Translations under genes and position numbers: made by a program | Shown: one piece after another, positions 61,616 through 64,000 of the stretch | Position numbering within the stretch: position 1 is the stretch's first letter | Layout: every line of letters starts with the position of its first letter | The notes under the pieces: generated by a model | Database searches by the model: none | What the model saw: only the letters and a program-made list of their open reading frames with translations | Told to the model about the DNA's origin: nothing | DNA from: Eleginops maclovinus | Taxonomy: Eukaryota > Chordata > Actinopteri > Perciformes > Eleginopidae | Reading direction: 5' to 3' | Length of the DNA stretch: 64,000 nt | Assembly: GCF_036324505.1 (NCBI RefSeq) | Contig: NC_086351.1 | Location: 3,978,001-4,042,000, forward strand

Positions 61616-64000
61616 GTGTGTGTGTGTGTAAGAGAAAGAGACATGCTGGAATTAGTTTTTTTTTTTCAGGGACTAAAAAAAGAGAAGGCTTAGCATCAGC
61701 GCTGATAAACAGAATATCAATTAAAGGTCACGACTGAAATGCTTATTGTTTCATTCTTAGGAAAATCTTAGGGTCACAGAGCACGTAAAAATATCTTCTG
61801 GAAATATATTCTCCTCCTCTCAAACGCTCGCACTCCTACACCATGCACGACACACCTTCCTACACTTAAGAAACAACACAAGAACGGAATAAGAAAATAA
61901 AAAGTTTACAATCCTGCAGAACTGACCACGAAGCAGCCGAACCCATCGCCAGCATAGCAACTGTTTGATCGCACCTGGTGCAGCGAGGCTGAGAAGAAGT
62001 ACTAATAACAGAAGTGTGATGATGAGTAATACAGTTATGCACGGTAGGGGAATCAAATCGCTCTACAGGCTGGAGACATGCTTGAATACACAGCCAATGT
62101 TTGCTCATCCACAGTATGTGAGGCAGCTCAAGAGTTTCAGAGAGGAACTCGTATGTCGACATCAACATCCATGACTCCATCCCATCGAGTGTGTGCGTGT
62201 GTGTGACAACTCTTTGACGTTAGTGTGTGGGCTAAGTGTTCTGTGTGTCTCACTCAAAACTCAGCCTTTCATCTCTTCATTTCATCATCAGTATAATGGG
62301 TAGGAACACAAATACTTTGTAATACAGATGAAAACGATGCTGCTGGGGAGGTTTCATGCACCAATACTGGACATGATGACATTAAACATTCACTACAACG
62401 ACTTTAAATATCAGCGCCTGGTTGGATAAAACATCTCGTGACTAAATTCCCCTTAAATGTTCATTTGAGTAACAAATTATTGCATAAAACACTCGAAAAA
62501 CTTCCTTTGGGATGTCCTAAGATGATCTCTAGGTTGGTTCTACTTCTAGCTCCTTTATAATTTCCTTGATGCATTGCTTTAGGTATTTTCAATCTTTTTT
62601 TAACTCAGAAACGAGCTCATACCAGTCTCTAAAATGTGAAATATGTTGAAGATCATTTCATAATTCATGGTGACTGGGGAGGAGGAGGAGGAGGAGGAGG
62701 AGGAGGAGGAGGAGGAGGAGGAGGATAAACCAGGACCTAATATTCAAAACGGGGAAAAACCCAGTGAACATTAAGACCGATGAGTAACTTGTTTGAGGTT
62801 TTAGATTTAACCGTCTATCTTCAAAATCTCAATTATATTACACATAGTGAAATATATTATACTCATCAGTTTTTTAAACGGGAACAACATGCCTGTCTTC
62901 TGTCTAGTTACACCTTTCTCTCCTTTTGTATTCTCTTTGTTGTCCGAGTAAAGTTAAAGGATGATGATGCCAATGAAGCATATCCATAGCGCACATGTGC
63001 TATAGAAGGACAGTTTGTACTTAAAGTGAAAGTCTTACATAACGCAAGGAATCCATCTAAAAACTACTTTATGCAACGCTCCTGAATGAATTGCTTTGGG
63101 AAATATTTTGCATGAGGGACACATCTTAAAACGTGCAACCGTGCACAGAGATCCAGTCTGATGCGCGACACTGAAACAGCAAGAGATTAATCACTGAGGG
63201 GGCAGAAATAAATCACCAAAGGTTTCCACGACAGCAGTAACGGAGCTCAATTCTCTGTTTCCAATGAAAATAAATGTGTTCTGCTGTTGCCATGCAGTCA
63301 CACACAGTAATAGGGTGTATTTAATTACAATTATGAAAGAAGCGCTGCGCGTAGCTCCAGATCATCAACCTCGTTTCCATAACTACAGACCACTCACTCC
63401 AGATGACCTGTACAGTGCTCTGTGTCTGATCCCAAAGATGATCTATACGGGATATAAGACAATGCTCAGTTATCTGTAGAGGGGCTGCAATCAGATTTAT
63501 TTCAACAGTTTCTAAAAACCTACCTTCATTAACAATCTTACTTATTATCAGCAAACGATCAGCTTTGTATTTCCTTATTAAAGTGTCTGAAGAAAGAGGT
63601 GGATAGGTTGAAAGGAAAAAAATTACCTGCGAAATAATGAGACATGGCCTTTTCTATTTGCCCTCTATGGGAGGTGACACAGAGGCTTTTATTTCGCACA
63701 TTTAAGTCTATTTCAGTCCTGATGTTTTGTGAAAAGCTCGTCCTGGGCTTGGTAGTGACACATGGCGGGGACATATGCACATCCTGCAGCAAATAAGAGA
63801 TAACTGATCGAATATATAAGAAATATGATTCCTGTTCCTCAGAAGGGTGATGCTTTTTATTTATGAGACTTGTAACTATATTAAAATAGGTCCTTTGTGG
63901 GGGACAGAATGGATTGATTCTTACGTTTTCAAACACTTTCCAAACAGATCATAAAGGTTTTTGTTATTTTTGTTATAAGGAATAGTCAAACAGCAATTGT
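61616..64000. other. pou2f2: intron 14 running off the window
   Basis: No exon with ASGG-like coding content was found. Unique AT-rich sequence with a GGA microsatellite. A TTTTTTTTCAG acceptor-like site at about 61661-61670 is only 55 bp from the donor and is followed by frame-breaking sequence. Confidence 0.5.
62678..62724. repeat. (GGA)n microsatellite
   Basis: About 47 bp, perfect trinucleotide run. Confidence 0.97.

Noticed and set aside
61661..61735. Acceptor-like T-run plus CAG and an open frame containing LASAL after exon 14
   Set aside because: The distance from the exon 14 donor is only about 55 bp and the following residues do not resemble the ASGG-type continuation; read as retained intron sequence.
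61965..62174. 69-codon frame as the last pou2f2 exon
   Set aside because: The peptide does not match the conserved C-terminus expected after NPLATIQ and lacks a phase-matched acceptor.

Overview
The window is vertebrate nuclear DNA, almost certainly from a ray-finned (teleost) fish. It has long AT-rich non-coding stretches, several copies of interspersed repeats typical of teleost genomes, and more than thirty very long (GT)n/(CA)n microsatellites that add up to roughly 3.2 kb, about 5% of the window. There is no prokaryotic gene organisation, no CRISPR array, and no rRNA or tRNA gene that I could recognise.

The one gene that can be assigned with confidence is a plus-strand POU-class-2 transcription factor, pou2f2 (Oct-2). 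Its coding exons run from about 48.2 kb to 61.6 kb, and the gene leaves the window on the right before its last exon(s). Fourteen exons join in a consistent reading frame: an N-terminal exon (48217-48271), the exon carrying the conserved IRMSKP start region (53513-53578), a short acidic/polar region, a 113-codon Gln/Ala-rich exon, the QQLLQLQQLVLVPGH exon, a complete 75-residue POU-specific domain, the linker, a complete 60-residue POU homeodomain, a Ser/Thr/Pro-rich C-terminal exon, and the exon ending in NPLATIQ that belongs to the long Oct-2 C-terminus. The linker residues SSMGFDGMPG and the DIQQLL exon favour POU2F2 over POU2F1 or POU2F3. The teleost a/b paralogue cannot be decided.

The left 48 kb contains no recognisable protein family. 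It is best read as the 5' regulatory and first-intron territory of pou2f2. Besides 48217-48271, two further candidate first coding exons (3209-3245 and 24131-24230) end in a lone G followed by a GT donor, in the one phase that can splice to exon 2. Promoter-like blocks with X-box, CCAAT, TATA or CRE-like motifs lie near several of these positions. The rest is microsatellites, degenerate minisatellites (38.2-38.9 kb and 40.4-41.0 kb), a retroposon tail (36.6-36.95 kb) and two copies of a teleost repeat that begins with a GCAACTAA-type sequence.

The most interesting structure is in intron 4. A duplicated element carries, in both copies, a pair of inverted octamer sites (the binding site of Oct-2 itself) separated by exactly 12 bp. 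The downstream copy is followed by a TATA box, a short ATG-free stretch and a CAG/GTAAGC donor that could splice directly to exon 5. This looks like an internal, possibly autoregulated promoter for an N-terminally shortened Oct-2. Other splicing-related oddities are an in-frame skippable Gln/Ala exon whose polypyrimidine tract is a pentanucleotide microsatellite, UG/CA repeats packed just behind several 5' splice sites, and a stop codon embedded in the exon 13 donor that gives a natural short/long C-terminus switch.
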